DNA of 64,000 nucleotides, taken from the NCBI RefSeq assembly GCF_041075285.1, contig NZ_CP163512.1:1736001-1800000 (forward strand), written 5' to 3'. Made by a program: the position numbers and the translations under genes. How positions within the stretch are numbered: the first letter of the stretch is position 1; each line of letters begins with the position of its first letter. Origin of the DNA: Providencia rettgeri. Lineage in GTDB: Bacteria > Pseudomonadota > Gammaproteobacteria > Enterobacterales > Enterobacteriaceae. A model generated the notes under the pieces. That model was not told the origin of the DNA and searched no databases. It saw only the letters and a program-made list of their open reading frames with translations. Of the stretch, positions 8,964 through 18,162 are shown piece by piece.

Positions 8964-9941
8964 ATGAAAAAAATTAAAGAAATATTAGTTCGCTTTCCGA
9001 TTAATCGTTTTTTAGACAACGATGACTTGGGGAACCATTTACCACAAAGTCAACGAATTGATCGTATTTCACAACGAGACTTAGTGAGTGATTTATCAGT
9101 CATCAAATTAAACTCCACTTTTTTAGAAGTGACTGATGTTCACTATAAAGATAGGGTTTTTTTGACTTTTACTATTTTACTATTTTCTACTTTAATACTT
9201 TATTTTTTAGTCGATACACTTTTTTCTCCTTTTGAATTTAATTGGTTTCCAGTCACGATTTTCTCTCTGGGTTTGTTATTTATGCTTTATTTTTTAAAAA
9301 TTGAATGCTTTATTTATACCCACTACCCTATTCGCTTTAATCGAAAAAAACAGCTTATTCACCTTTTTCGCACTAATGGCATGGTGCAAACTATCCCTTG
9401 GCAAGATATCTATTTTACGCTACGACAAGAAAGACCCGATGGGCTCAGCCCGAAAACATGGTACCTGTGTGGCCATATCCTTGATGATGAACGGTTGCGA
9501 GTGATTGATACATTTACCGTCAGCATGTGCTCACTCTATAAAGATGAAGTCTTGCGCTTTTGGGAGTTTGTTCGCCGGTATATGGAAGATAAGAAAGGGG
9601 TGAAAGAGGTCGCTGAGATTTCCCACTGGTTTTTACCCATCAACGAGCAAAAAGAGCCGTTAGGGCTTGGTTTTCGCATGCTCAATATGCGCGTGGGTCG
9701 CATTGGGTCGATTCTGCTTTTTCCGCTGCATATACTGCAAGCCCCTGCCCGCTGGTTCTCTTTTCAAACCAGTAAAATTCCCCAATGGACACCCGAGGTG
9801 GAAGCTGACTGCCAGATTGAGGACAATGACCCATATCAATTAGATTGCCACAGTGTCGATATAACATGGCATTGGCGGTATTTACTTTTTTGGCGTTACG
9901 CGAAAAGCGCTGCAGTCGCAAAAAATCGATGGAATCGATAG
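8964..9941 (+). CDS. Putative immunity membrane protein, copy 3
   Basis: The third 325-residue copy. The N terminus begins MKKIKEIL like copy 1, but residues 15-40 (NRFLDNDDLGNHLPQSQRID) and the membrane region (VFLTFTILLFSTLILYFLVD) are distinct, and the C-terminal tail ends KNRWNR rather than SKRWKK. Its last 650 bp closely match copies 1 and 2. It is followed by the PAAR gene and not by another effector tip, so it marks the right edge of the array. Confidence 0.7.
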   Translation: MKKIKEILVRFPINRFLDNDDLGNHLPQSQRIDRISQRDLVSDLSVIKLNSTFLEVTDVHYKDRVFLTFTILLFSTLILYFLVDTLFSPFEFNWFPVTIFSLGLLFMLYFLKIECFIYTHYPIRFNRKKQLIHLFRTNGMVQTIPWQDIYFTLRQERPDGLSPKTWYLCGHILDDERLRVIDTFTVSMCSLYKDEVLRFWEFVRRYMEDKKGVKEVAEISHWFLPINEQKEPLGLGFRMLNMRVGRIGSILLFPLHILQAPARWFSFQTSKIPQWTPEVEADCQIEDNDPYQLDCHSVDITWHWRYLLFWRYAKSAAVAKNRWNR

Positions 9942-9979
9942 CCCCCTCAGCATACACACATAACCAAGAGAAAATATTT

Positions 9980-10237
9980 ATGAAAGGAATTATTCGATTA
10001 GGTGACAAAACATCATCCAATGGTCGCGTTTTATCCGCCTCAAGCAGAATACATATACATGGGAAAGGTGTCGCACGAGTCGGCGATACCGCATCATGTC
10101 CCAAACATGGTACTAATCAAATCGCCGAAGGAAGTACCAAAGTTAATGACCAAGGACAGGCTATTGCTTTTCATGGACATCGGCTCTCATGTGGGTGTTT
10201 CTTGATTACTTCTCTACCGAATATTTCAGCTGGATAA
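9980..10237 (+). CDS. PAAR-domain T6SS tip protein
   Basis: An 85-residue protein; the open frame extends further upstream (to 9845), but the PAAR fold begins at the ATG at 9980, which has an AGAG-type ribosome site. It shows the family pattern GIIRLGDKTSSNGRVL, then ARVGDTASCPKHG and FHGHRLSCGCFL, including the Cys/His residues that hold the metal at the tip. It forms the sharp end that sits on the VgrG trimer. There is no C-terminal toxin extension, so it is a stand-alone tip shared by cargo delivered through VgrG. Confidence 0.92.
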   Translation: MKGIIRLGDKTSSNGRVLSASSRIHIHGKGVARVGDTASCPKHGTNQIAEGSTKVNDQGQAIAFHGHRLSCGCFLITSLPNISAG

Positions 10238-10240
10238 AAA

Positions 10241-11380
10241 ATGATGCGGCCAGATGCAACCTTACCCTCTGCTAAACGAATCCCAAACAAATTCAATTTA
10301 TTTCACAATATAGTATTTTCTTTATCTGTTGGATTAATTTCATTTGTGATTTTATTTTATTTACCTATTTTAAAAAATAGCCATAGGTTAATTGCTATTA
10401 CTTTTTTTTCTTTCATCATCTCTCTTAGCATTTTTTTATTCTGTTATTTACTATACATCCAAAAACTCAGTTATATCAACCAATGGAATTTAGAACGCGA
10501 GCAACTCATAAAAGAGAAAATAGATTTAAAAAAAAGAAAAATCACTGGAAATTTGATTTTCACAATGACAGCTCTGGGTGATTACGGAAATAGTCTCTTT
10601 GCGTTAACCAATAACTCTCTTTTAAAACAAATAGAAAAAGCAGACAAATCTATAACAAAAATTTCAAACATCCCCATATTAACCACACAGAATAATATGG
10701 AAAGATTCTCTGGTATTTTTGACCATTTTTTAATACGCAATAGCGCATCAATATCAAGGATAGCGTCAGAAAAGCAAAAAAGACTAGTAATTATAGATAA
10801 CATCAATGAATCATATAAAGAAATTATAATTGAAAAGGTAAATAAAATTTTAAGTAAAAATATATCAGATCAAATTCAATTTTTACCTCCCAATAAATTA
10901 AATGCATTTATAAATAAACAAGCTAACCTTCAAGCTACCCCTTCTATTTTTTTATTAGGCATACAGATTAATACTGAAACAAGTTACTTTTCAGAAGCCA
11001 TTATATTAATTGAGCTTTTATCTAACTCAAAAGAGCATGAACCCAAAATACATCAATCCCCCGAAAACAATCTAGATCTCTGTATCGAAAACGTTTTATC
11101 TTTCGGTGGAAATATACCTTATGCAATAGAGAATATTTGGTACTGTAATATAGATGAGTTTGAGATTACTCAAATATTAGATAAATTAACCACACTAGGA
11201 ATATCCCCACCACCTAACTTAGTTAATGTTAACAAAATATTTGGAGATACTAATGAATTGTCAGATTTATTATTAATAAGCTTAGCATTAGAGCAAACCA
11301 AAAAAAATAATTTACCACAGTTAATTATAAATACAGAAAGCATGCATAACGCTAGAATTATTTCTAATAATCATCGTTAA
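10241..11380 (+). CDS. T6SS-locus protein of unknown function, two TM segments
   Basis: A 379-residue protein I do not recognise with confidence. It begins three bases after the PAAR stop and has two adjacent membrane segments (about residues 25-45 and 50-73), then a lysine-rich linker and a ~300-residue AT-rich soluble domain. It ends 34 bases before tssM. Enterobacterial T6SS clusters often carry a poorly described membrane gene directly before tssM, and a role in the TssJLM membrane complex is possible, but nothing in the sequence proves it. The ATG at 10244 is an equally good start. Confidence 0.6.
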   Translation: MMRPDATLPSAKRIPNKFNLFHNIVFSLSVGLISFVILFYLPILKNSHRLIAITFFSFIISLSIFLFCYLLYIQKLSYINQWNLEREQLIKEKIDLKKRKITGNLIFTMTALGDYGNSLFALTNNSLLKQIEKADKSITKISNIPILTTQNNMERFSGIFDHFLIRNSASISRIASEKQKRLVIIDNINESYKEIIIEKVNKILSKNISDQIQFLPPNKLNAFINKQANLQATPSIFLLGIQINTETSYFSEAIILIELLSNSKEHEPKIHQSPENNLDLCIENVLSFGGNIPYAIENIWYCNIDEFEITQILDKLTTLGISPPPNLVNVNKIFGDTNELSDLLLISLALEQTKKNNLPQLIINTESMHNARIISNNHR

Positions 11381-11414
11381 TTCATTCTTCATTTCAAACA
11401 CAGAGAACATTAGA

Positions 11415-14400
11415 ATGTTATTTTATGTCACTATCGCCCTTACACTTGTGTCTTTATTGTTCACTTGGTTTTGGAATGGCGCTTATGCTATAGAACCAAG
11501 TCAAAAAAACAACATTTCTTTATATATTATTTCATTATCTATAATATTTATTGGATTAATTAAATTAATAACAAAATTTAGAAATAAAATTATCAGTATT
11601 AAAATTAGAAAAGCTACTGATAATTTGAATGAAGAGCAATTTGAAAAAGATCTATCTAAAAGATACCAAACAGAACTTCCGTCATTGATAATAAAAGAAT
11701 ACCTCCACAACCAACATGGCCTTTTTTGGCGTAAAAAAGTCTCTATCCAACTGCTTATCGGCTCCCCCACTGCCATTGACAAACTGGCACCACGGTTATC
11801 TCAAGAAATCTGGCAGGAAAACAATGGCACCGTGTTGATTTATGGTGGTGATGTCACCGCCGCAGTGAGTGAAGACAACGCCTTGATGCTCAAACAATTA
11901 CGCCGTCGTCGGCCTGTAGATGCGCTGATTTGGGTGACCGAAAGCACCGTCACTAACCAATTGATGCACAGTACGCTCACCTTTAATCACCTCAATGCCC
12001 CCACCGCCGATATGGCCAGCCGCTTTATCTATGGGCTGTTTAAAGCGCTAAAATGGCAAGCCCCTGTTTGGGTGTGGAATGTCAGTGATAATCCCGAGCT
12101 TTGCGCTGCGGATGCTCCTGCGGTGTTGTGTTTAACCGAACCTCACGCCCAACCTGAGCAACTCACCCCTGCGCTACGTGAGCTGGTTCCTGCACTCTCT
12201 CGGCACGGCAGCCAAGCCCTGTTTCTCAATCGTTCGTACACTTATTGGCTAATTTTAGCGCAGTTTTTACGTGATAACGGCAGCGAAGCGTTAGCCGTAA
12301 GATTAGCCCCTCTAACCTCTGGCATCCGCGGATTGCCCTTTGCAGGGCTGGCGTTTAGCACCCCAGTAACCCAAACCAGTAATACCCTATTACCCCACAC
12401 ATGGTTAGAAGATAACCGCTGGAAAAGCCTGCTTACCGCCCAAGCCGACATTGCGCCAGCGCTGCAACCGTCACCCCTTGGCATCAACCCGCAACGCGTG
12501 ATGCAATATGCCGTTGCCACCGCCATGACCTTGTGGGGAGTGGGGTTGGTGGTATCCTATTTTGCCAATCGCCAATTGATTAATGACAGCCAGCAACTGG
12601 CGTTTGCCGCCGTTGATAGCCAACGCAATGGGACCGAACGCCTTAATGCCCAGTTCGCTTTCCAACAAATGTTAGGGAAAATCGACCACCACGCCGCCAC
12701 CTTTATCCCCGTTTGGCAGCGCTTTGGCTTAAACCAACATGATGCCCTACTCGCCCAGTTATGGCCCACTTACACCCAGACTATGTTGCCCCTGTTGCGC
12801 GACAACATGCGCCAGCAATTGGAAGCCAAATTGCAACAGTATGCCGAGCTTCCCCCTGATAGCCCGGCCCGTGCCGAAGCCACCCCCGCCACCTACGCTC
12901 TGTTAAAAGCCTATTTAATGATGAGCACCCCCGAGCGTATGGAGCCCAAATTTTTCACTCGAACCGTGTTAGACAACCTTACCGCCATTGAGGGGGTCAA
13001 TAGCGGTGAGTGGCAGACATTAGGCCGTGAAGGGTTGTCGTTTTATGCCACCCAATTGCCGCAACACGCCGAGTGGGCCATCAACACAAATCGCTCGCTG
13101 GTTAGCAGCAGCCGTAATTTATTGGTACGCCAAATTGGTCAGCGCAATGGCGAGTCCGCTCTGTATCAAAAAATCCTTCTGCAAGCCAAAAATAGTTATG
13201 CGGACATGACACTCGATGACATGACCGGAGACACCGATGCCCATTTCTTGTTCACCACGGATGAATTTATCCCCGGAGTGTTTACCCGCCGTGCGTGGGA
13301 AACCACCATTGAGCCCGCCATTAACCGCGCCGCGGACACGCGCCGCGAGGAGATTGACTGGGTGTTGAGCGATAACCAACAGCCCGTCGACCGTGATATG
13401 TCCCCTGAGCAACTCAAACTGCGCCTCACCGAGCGCTATTTCGCCGATTTTGCAGGCAGTTGGCTAAACTTTATGAACAGTTTGCAATGGCGTCACACCG
13501 AAAACTTGTCCGATGCCATCGACCAGTTAACCCTAATGGGGGACGTGCGCCAATCGCCGATGATCGCCTTGATGAATACCCTCGCTTACCAAGGCAAAAC
13601 GGGACGTCAGCAAGAGAAACTCACCGATTCGTTTATCAACTCCACCAAGGAATTGCTCAATAAAGATAAAACGCCGGTCATTAGCCAAAAAACCGAGTTT
13701 AGCGGCCCCTTAGAAGCCACCTTTGGACCCGTATTAAACTTGACCGATCCGCAAGCCAGTAATAATAGCGATAACCTCAGTTTGCAAGCCTACCTCACCC
13801 GCGTGACTCGTGTGCGATTAAAGCTGCAACAAATCGCCAACGCCCCAGATCCGCAGGCCATGTCCCAAGCCCTTGCCCAGAGTATTTTCGCCGGTAAAAC
13901 CGTCGATTTATCTGAAACCCGGGATTACGGCAGCCTGATCGCCGCCAGCCTTGGGCAAGAGTGGAGCGGCTTTGGTGAAACCCTGTTAGTCCAACCGATG
14001 ACCCAAGCGTGGGAGCAGTTGCTGGCCCCCACAGCTGAGGGGATCAACGCCGAATGGCAAAATGCCATCGTCAACGAATGGAACACCGCATTTGGTGGTC
14101 GTTACCCCCTAAAAAACACCCAGAGCGAGGTGTCACTGCCGTTGATGGCGCAATATTTACGCCCAGATGACGGTCGCATTCAACGCTTTTTAGAAACGCG
14201 CCTTCAAGGAGTATTACGCAAAGAAGGTAACCACTGGGTGACCAACAGCACCACCGCACAAGGGCTGCGTTTTAACCCTGCGTTCCTCAAGGCGTTAGAC
14301 ACCTTGAGTTATTTGGGGGATGTGGCCTTCGCCAATGGGGAAGCGCGCCTGTACTTTGAAATTCGCCCATCCACCAGCCGCGATGTGATGCAAACAGTTC

Positions 14401-14747
14401 TGGTGATTGATAAACAAACCCTGACCTATGACAACCAGTTCCCTGAATGGCAGCGGTTTGTCTGGCCGGGGGACACCATCGCATCGGGTGCATCCCTGCG
14501 CTGGATGAGCAATACGTCCGGCACGCGTTTACTGGCAGATCACCGTGGGGTGTGGGGCGTGATCCGCCTATTGGAAAGTGCCCAAGTCACCCCTTACGCT
14601 GGCACTACCAGCAGTTACACCCTGTCGTGGCAAACCAAAAACGGCAATACCCTGCCCTTTATGTTGCGTACCGAGATGGGGGAAGGCCCCCTCGCGCTGT
14701 TAAAACTGCGCGATTTTGTGTTACCGGAAAAAATCTTTTTGGATTAG
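11415..14747 (+). CDS. tssM: T6SS membrane-complex protein TssM (IcmF family)
   Basis: An 1110-residue inner-membrane protein whose periplasmic part spans towards TssJ. Two membrane segments lie at the N terminus (about 1-22 and 33-55) and a third near residues 357-377 (MQYAVATAMTLWGVGLVVSYF), followed by the long IcmF periplasmic domain. In the cytoplasmic domain, where many TssM proteins carry a GxxxxGKS/T Walker A motif, this one reads LLIGSPTAIDKLAP, so the nucleotide-binding loop is missing. The first ~105 codons are AT-rich like the cargo block; from about base 11725 the sequence becomes GC-richer, as in the core genes. It is followed 13 bases later by tssA. Confidence 0.93.
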   Translation: MLFYVTIALTLVSLLFTWFWNGAYAIEPSQKNNISLYIISLSIIFIGLIKLITKFRNKIISIKIRKATDNLNEEQFEKDLSKRYQTELPSLIIKEYLHNQHGLFWRKKVSIQLLIGSPTAIDKLAPRLSQEIWQENNGTVLIYGGDVTAAVSEDNALMLKQLRRRRPVDALIWVTESTVTNQLMHSTLTFNHLNAPTADMASRFIYGLFKALKWQAPVWVWNVSDNPELCAADAPAVLCLTEPHAQPEQLTPALRELVPALSRHGSQALFLNRSYTYWLILAQFLRDNGSEALAVRLAPLTSGIRGLPFAGLAFSTPVTQTSNTLLPHTWLEDNRWKSLLTAQADIAPALQPSPLGINPQRVMQYAVATAMTLWGVGLVVSYFANRQLINDSQQLAFAAVDSQRNGTERLNAQFAFQQMLGKIDHHAATFIPVWQRFGLNQHDALLAQLWPTYTQTMLPLLRDNMRQQLEAKLQQYAELPPDSPARAEATPATYALLKAYLMMSTPERMEPKFFTRTVLDNLTAIEGVNSGEWQTLGREGLSFYATQLPQHAEWAINTNRSLVSSSRNLLVRQIGQRNGESALYQKILLQAKNSYADMTLDDMTGDTDAHFLFTTDEFIPGVFTRRAWETTIEPAINRAADTRREEIDWVLSDNQQPVDRDMSPEQLKLRLTERYFADFAGSWLNFMNSLQWRHTENLSDAIDQLTLMGDVRQSPMIALMNTLAYQGKTGRQQEKLTDSFINSTKELLNKDKTPVISQKTEFSGPLEATFGPVLNLTDPQASNNSDNLSLQAYLTRVTRVRLKLQQIANAPDPQAMSQALAQSIFAGKTVDLSETRDYGSLIAASLGQEWSGFGETLLVQPMTQAWEQLLAPTAEGINAEWQNAIVNEWNTAFGGRYPLKNTQSEVSLPLMAQYLRPDDGRIQRFLETRLQGVLRKEGNHWVTNSTTAQGLRFNPAFLKALDTLSYLGDVAFANGEARLYFEIRPSTSRDVMQTVLVIDKQTLTYDNQFPEWQRFVWPGDTIASGASLRWMSNTSGTRLLADHRGVWGVIRLLESAQVTPYAGTTSSYTLSWQTKNGNTLPFMLRTEMGEGPLALLKLRDFVLPEKIFLD

Positions 14748-14760
14748 TTAGGAATATACC

Positions 14761-16380
14761 ATGCCACTACTCACTTCGTTACGTGCGACCTGCTTTGCTG
14801 ATGATCTTGAAAAAGCTAAACAGCTTGAGCAACAACAAATCGCACTTTGGGAACGCTGGTTGTTACCAATCAGCCCTGATGCCCCGGTTGGGGAAGATCC
14901 CGGCTACAATGACGACTTTGAAATTATGCGTGAGGAGGTGAATAAACTTTCTGGCGCAGATACAGAACTGATTTGTACCCTAGCTGAGAAGCTGTTGACT
15001 ACCGTCTGTAAAGACCTACGCGTCGTGACTTACTATGTTTGGGCTCGCTTGCACAAAGAAGGTGAATCCGGTTTTGCAGATGCATTAGGCCTGATGGCTG
15101 GGCTAGTTTCGCGCTATCAAGATACCTTGCTTCCTGCACGGCCTAATAGCCGTAAATCGGCAATTGAATGGCTAGCAGGGCAACGCGTTCTGGATAGCTT
15201 ATCCCTTTACCCTGAAGTCGACCAACAAGAATTCACGCGTATTATCGCCTTGTTAAGTGCATTAGTTAACGCGTTTTCCACATGGGATGAAGCTAATCGA
15301 CCACAATTGGCTTCATTATTAAAAGCATTGGAAAAACGACTCGCTCAATCAGGGGGGGCGAACAGTGTGGTACCACAAAATATTCGTAGCTCAGATGCCT
15401 CACGCAGTCCCCATACTACGACAGTCAACGCATCGAGTAGTGCTTTAGCCCCTGTGCAATCAGGGCGTGAATTGCTCGACCAGTCAAAAGTATTGGCAGC
15501 TTACCTACGGGGTCAACCGAATGGCTGGCTATCCGGGCATCGGCTGATGAAAGCGGTTCGCTGGGATACGTTACATCAGGCCCCACCACAAAATCAGCAA
15601 GGATGTACCCGTTTAGCTCCACCGCGTTCCGATGCCAGAGCCCAATTAAAACGCCTGTACCTACAACAAAACTGGATTGAATTAGCAGAGCAAGCTGACC
15701 GCTTATTTAGCGAAGGAGTTAACCATTTTTGGTTAGATTTGCAATGGTACCTTTACCAAGCTTTGAGCAAATCCCCCGCTCCTTGGGATAGCTGGGCAGA
15801 TGTGATTGTTGCAGACCTCAAACTCTTTTTAACACGTTTACCTGGGTTAGAAACCCTTGCGTGGGAGGATGGTACCCCGTTTGCAGATGACGTCACCCTC
15901 AATTGGATTAAACAGCAGGTGTTTGAAGAAAACATTCACTCATTGCATACCATGCCCGCTGAACATACGCCACAAGCTGACCAAGAGTCTATTTTAGCCC
16001 TTGAACAAGAAGCCTTGACCCAAGCCGATAACCAAGGCATTGAAAAAGCCATAGGGTGGCTGATGAACCGCTCAGATATTCGCACACCTCGGCAAAAATG
16101 GTTATTACAATTAGTGATGGCCCGAGTGGCAGAGCAATTTTCCCGCCATGACCTTGCACTTAATGTATTGCAGGAGCTTGACCAACAAGCTGAGCATATG
16201 CCATTAGCCAACTGGGAACCGCAATATATTTTTGAGATCAAAGCTCGCCAATTGCAGCTATTACGCAGCAAAACCCAACGAAATAACGCTGATAAACTGG
16301 CCTTGAACCAGCAAATGAGTCAATTATTAGCCGAACTGACTCGCCTTGATCCAGTTCGCGCGCTGGTTTTGTATCCCTAA
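14761..16380 (+). CDS. tssA: T6SS baseplate/sheath-priming protein TssA
   Basis: A 539-residue protein with an ImpA-type N-terminal domain (PISPDAPVGEDPGYNDDFE, then the helical YYVWARLHKEGESGFADALGLM) and a C-terminal VasJ-like helical region (RSDIRTPRQKWLLQLVMARVAEQ). TssA primes assembly of the baseplate and coordinates tail-tube and sheath polymerisation. An AGGA site precedes the ATG. It lies in the core order tssM-tssA-tssF-tssG, with short gaps. A second TssA-like gene closes the cluster at 20220. Confidence 0.92.
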   Translation: MPLLTSLRATCFADDLEKAKQLEQQQIALWERWLLPISPDAPVGEDPGYNDDFEIMREEVNKLSGADTELICTLAEKLLTTVCKDLRVVTYYVWARLHKEGESGFADALGLMAGLVSRYQDTLLPARPNSRKSAIEWLAGQRVLDSLSLYPEVDQQEFTRIIALLSALVNAFSTWDEANRPQLASLLKALEKRLAQSGGANSVVPQNIRSSDASRSPHTTTVNASSSALAPVQSGRELLDQSKVLAAYLRGQPNGWLSGHRLMKAVRWDTLHQAPPQNQQGCTRLAPPRSDARAQLKRLYLQQNWIELAEQADRLFSEGVNHFWLDLQWYLYQALSKSPAPWDSWADVIVADLKLFLTRLPGLETLAWEDGTPFADDVTLNWIKQQVFEENIHSLHTMPAEHTPQADQESILALEQEALTQADNQGIEKAIGWLMNRSDIRTPRQKWLLQLVMARVAEQFSRHDLALNVLQELDQQAEHMPLANWEPQYIFEIKARQLQLLRSKTQRNNADKLALNQQMSQLLAELTRLDPVRALVLYP

Positions 16381-16398
16381 TAAATAAGAGATTGAAAA

Positions 16399-18162
16399 AT
16401 GGATGATTTGACCCTGCGTTATTACGATGCAGAAATGCGCTACCTACGTGAAGCCGCCAAAGAGTTTGCGCAAGCACACCCAGACAGAGCGGCAATGCTC
16501 GATTTAGACAAAGTGGGCACCCCTGACCCGTTTGTTGAAAGGTTGTTTGAAGGCTTTGCCTTCTCTATGGGGCAACTGCGCCAAAAAATTGATGATGACC
16601 TGCCAGAGCTTACCGAAGGGCTAGTAAGCTTATTATGGCCCCATTATCTTAAAACAGTTCCTTCACTCTCCATTGTTGAACTTGCTCCAAGTATTGATAA
16701 CATCAAAATAAACAGTCACGTCCCTGCACATTTTGAAGTACTTTCACGCCCTATTGGTCCACAAAGAACTGTATGCCGCTATCGCACAACAAGAGAACTA
16801 AAATTAACCCCGATCAACCTAACCAATGTTAGTTTAGGTACTGAGCCAAACGGTCTTTCAGTGATCCATCTGAAATTTAAGTGCAGCGAATTGGTTGATT
16901 GGCGTCAAATAGATCTAAGTGCACTCTCATTTTACCTTGCTGGTGATATTCCTACTGCTTATGCCCTGCATCTTGCATTTACCAAGCAAATTAGTGCTAC
17001 TTACTTAAAACTTCCTCAAACAACTAACCGCATCTCCTTGCCATTATGGTTTTCGCCAGGGGGGTTTGCACAAGACGACCACTTATGGCCAAAAGGCGGA
17101 ACCACCTTTAGCGGTTATCAGCTGTTGTTGGAATATTTTACCTTTCGCCAAAAATTTTTATTTGTGGATTTACATGGCCTTGGCGAGGTGAAATTTCCGG
17201 CAGGCACCACTGAGTTCGAGTTGGATATTGTGCTGGATTCGAAATGGGACAATGATTTAACTTTAACCACTGACAATATCAAAATGCACTGCGTCCCAGT
17301 GATTAATCTGTTTAATATTGAAGCAGATCCTTTAACGGTCAATGGGTTAGAAAACGAATACCTTTTACAGCCTAAACGATTACAGGACGGTTATACCGAA
17401 ATCTATTCTGTTGATACTGTACAGGGTATTCTCAGTAATAAAGTCGTTCATTATGTGCCTTTTACTAGTTTCCGTCACCGTGGTGGCATGCTACGCCACA
17501 GCGCTCCTACGCATTATTTTCACACCCGTGTGAAACGCGGCGTCACAGGACTGCACAACACATGGCTAATTTTAGGAGGGGAAGATAACGATGTAGAAAA
17601 GCTGCATGAAAACCAAACCCTTTCCCTACAAATAACTGGCACTAATGGCCAGTTACCGCGCAAATCATTACAAAGTACATTGTTAGATAGAACCGAAGAA
17701 ACTATGCAAGTACCCCTTCGGGTGCGTAACCTCTGCAAACCTACATTACCTTGCTATCCGCCTGTTGAAGACCGTTTCCACTGGCGCGTACTCAGCCATC
17801 TTGGGGCAAGCTTCTTAAATATGATGGATAACGCAGAAGTGCTACGCGGCACCCTTGCCCTATATGATTGGAGTGATGATGATATGAATAAGCGCCAATT
17901 AGACGCTATTGTTCAGGTTGAACATCAGCTTATTGAGCGCTTCGAAAAAGGTTTTTTACAACGTGGAATCGCCATCAATATTACCCTTGATAGCAACGGG
18001 TTCAATGGTGAAGGTGATATTCACTTATTTGGTGAATTACTCAATCGGTTTTTTGAATTGTATACTGATGTACATTTATTTAACCAACTGACTCTCCACA
18101 TTTTACCGACAGGACAACGCTTACAATGGACAGAAAACCAAGCGCCTCAGCAACTGCGGTAA
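16399..18162 (+). CDS. tssF: T6SS baseplate protein TssF
   Basis: A 587-residue baseplate wedge component. The N terminus MDDLTLRYYDAEMRYLREAAKEFAQAHPDRAAML and the DPFVERLFEGFAF motif are characteristic of TssF (VasA/ImpG). It forms wedges with TssG, TssE and TssK around the VgrG hub. The gene overlaps tssG by 37 bases, implying coupled translation of the two partners. Confidence 0.96.
   Translation: MDDLTLRYYDAEMRYLREAAKEFAQAHPDRAAMLDLDKVGTPDPFVERLFEGFAFSMGQLRQKIDDDLPELTEGLVSLLWPHYLKTVPSLSIVELAPSIDNIKINSHVPAHFEVLSRPIGPQRTVCRYRTTRELKLTPINLTNVSLGTEPNGLSVIHLKFKCSELVDWRQIDLSALSFYLAGDIPTAYALHLAFTKQISATYLKLPQTTNRISLPLWFSPGGFAQDDHLWPKGGTTFSGYQLLLEYFTFRQKFLFVDLHGLGEVKFPAGTTEFELDIVLDSKWDNDLTLTTDNIKMHCVPVINLFNIEADPLTVNGLENEYLLQPKRLQDGYTEIYSVDTVQGILSNKVVHYVPFTSFRHRGGMLRHSAPTHYFHTRVKRGVTGLHNTWLILGGEDNDVEKLHENQTLSLQITGTNGQLPRKSLQSTLLDRTEETMQVPLRVRNLCKPTLPCYPPVEDRFHWRVLSHLGASFLNMMDNAEVLRGTLALYDWSDDDMNKRQLDAIVQVEHQLIERFEKGFLQRGIAINITLDSNGFNGEGDIHLFGELLNRFFELYTDVHLFNQLTLHILPTGQRLQWTENQAPQQLR

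Larger units (their letters stand above)
6338..9941 (+). repeat. Tandem immunity/effector-tip array, 1313-bp period
   Basis: The three 325-codon genes start at 6338, 7651 and 8964, exactly 1313 bp apart. Each of the first two units contains an immunity-like gene followed by a ~300-bp orphan copy of the effector's 3' end; the third unit ends after the immunity gene. Identity is near complete over the 3' ~650 bp of each immunity gene and over both orphan tips, but lower over the first ~330 bp. This indicates unit duplication followed by divergence, or homogenisation of the 3' parts. Confidence 0.93.

Noticed and set aside
6338..9941. CRISPR-like or phage repeat
   Set aside because: The repeated units are long coding units of 1313 bp, not short spaced repeats.
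12242..14493. Several minus-strand frames inside tssM
   Set aside because: GC-rich coding sequence gives long antisense frames; none has a start signal or a recognisable fold.
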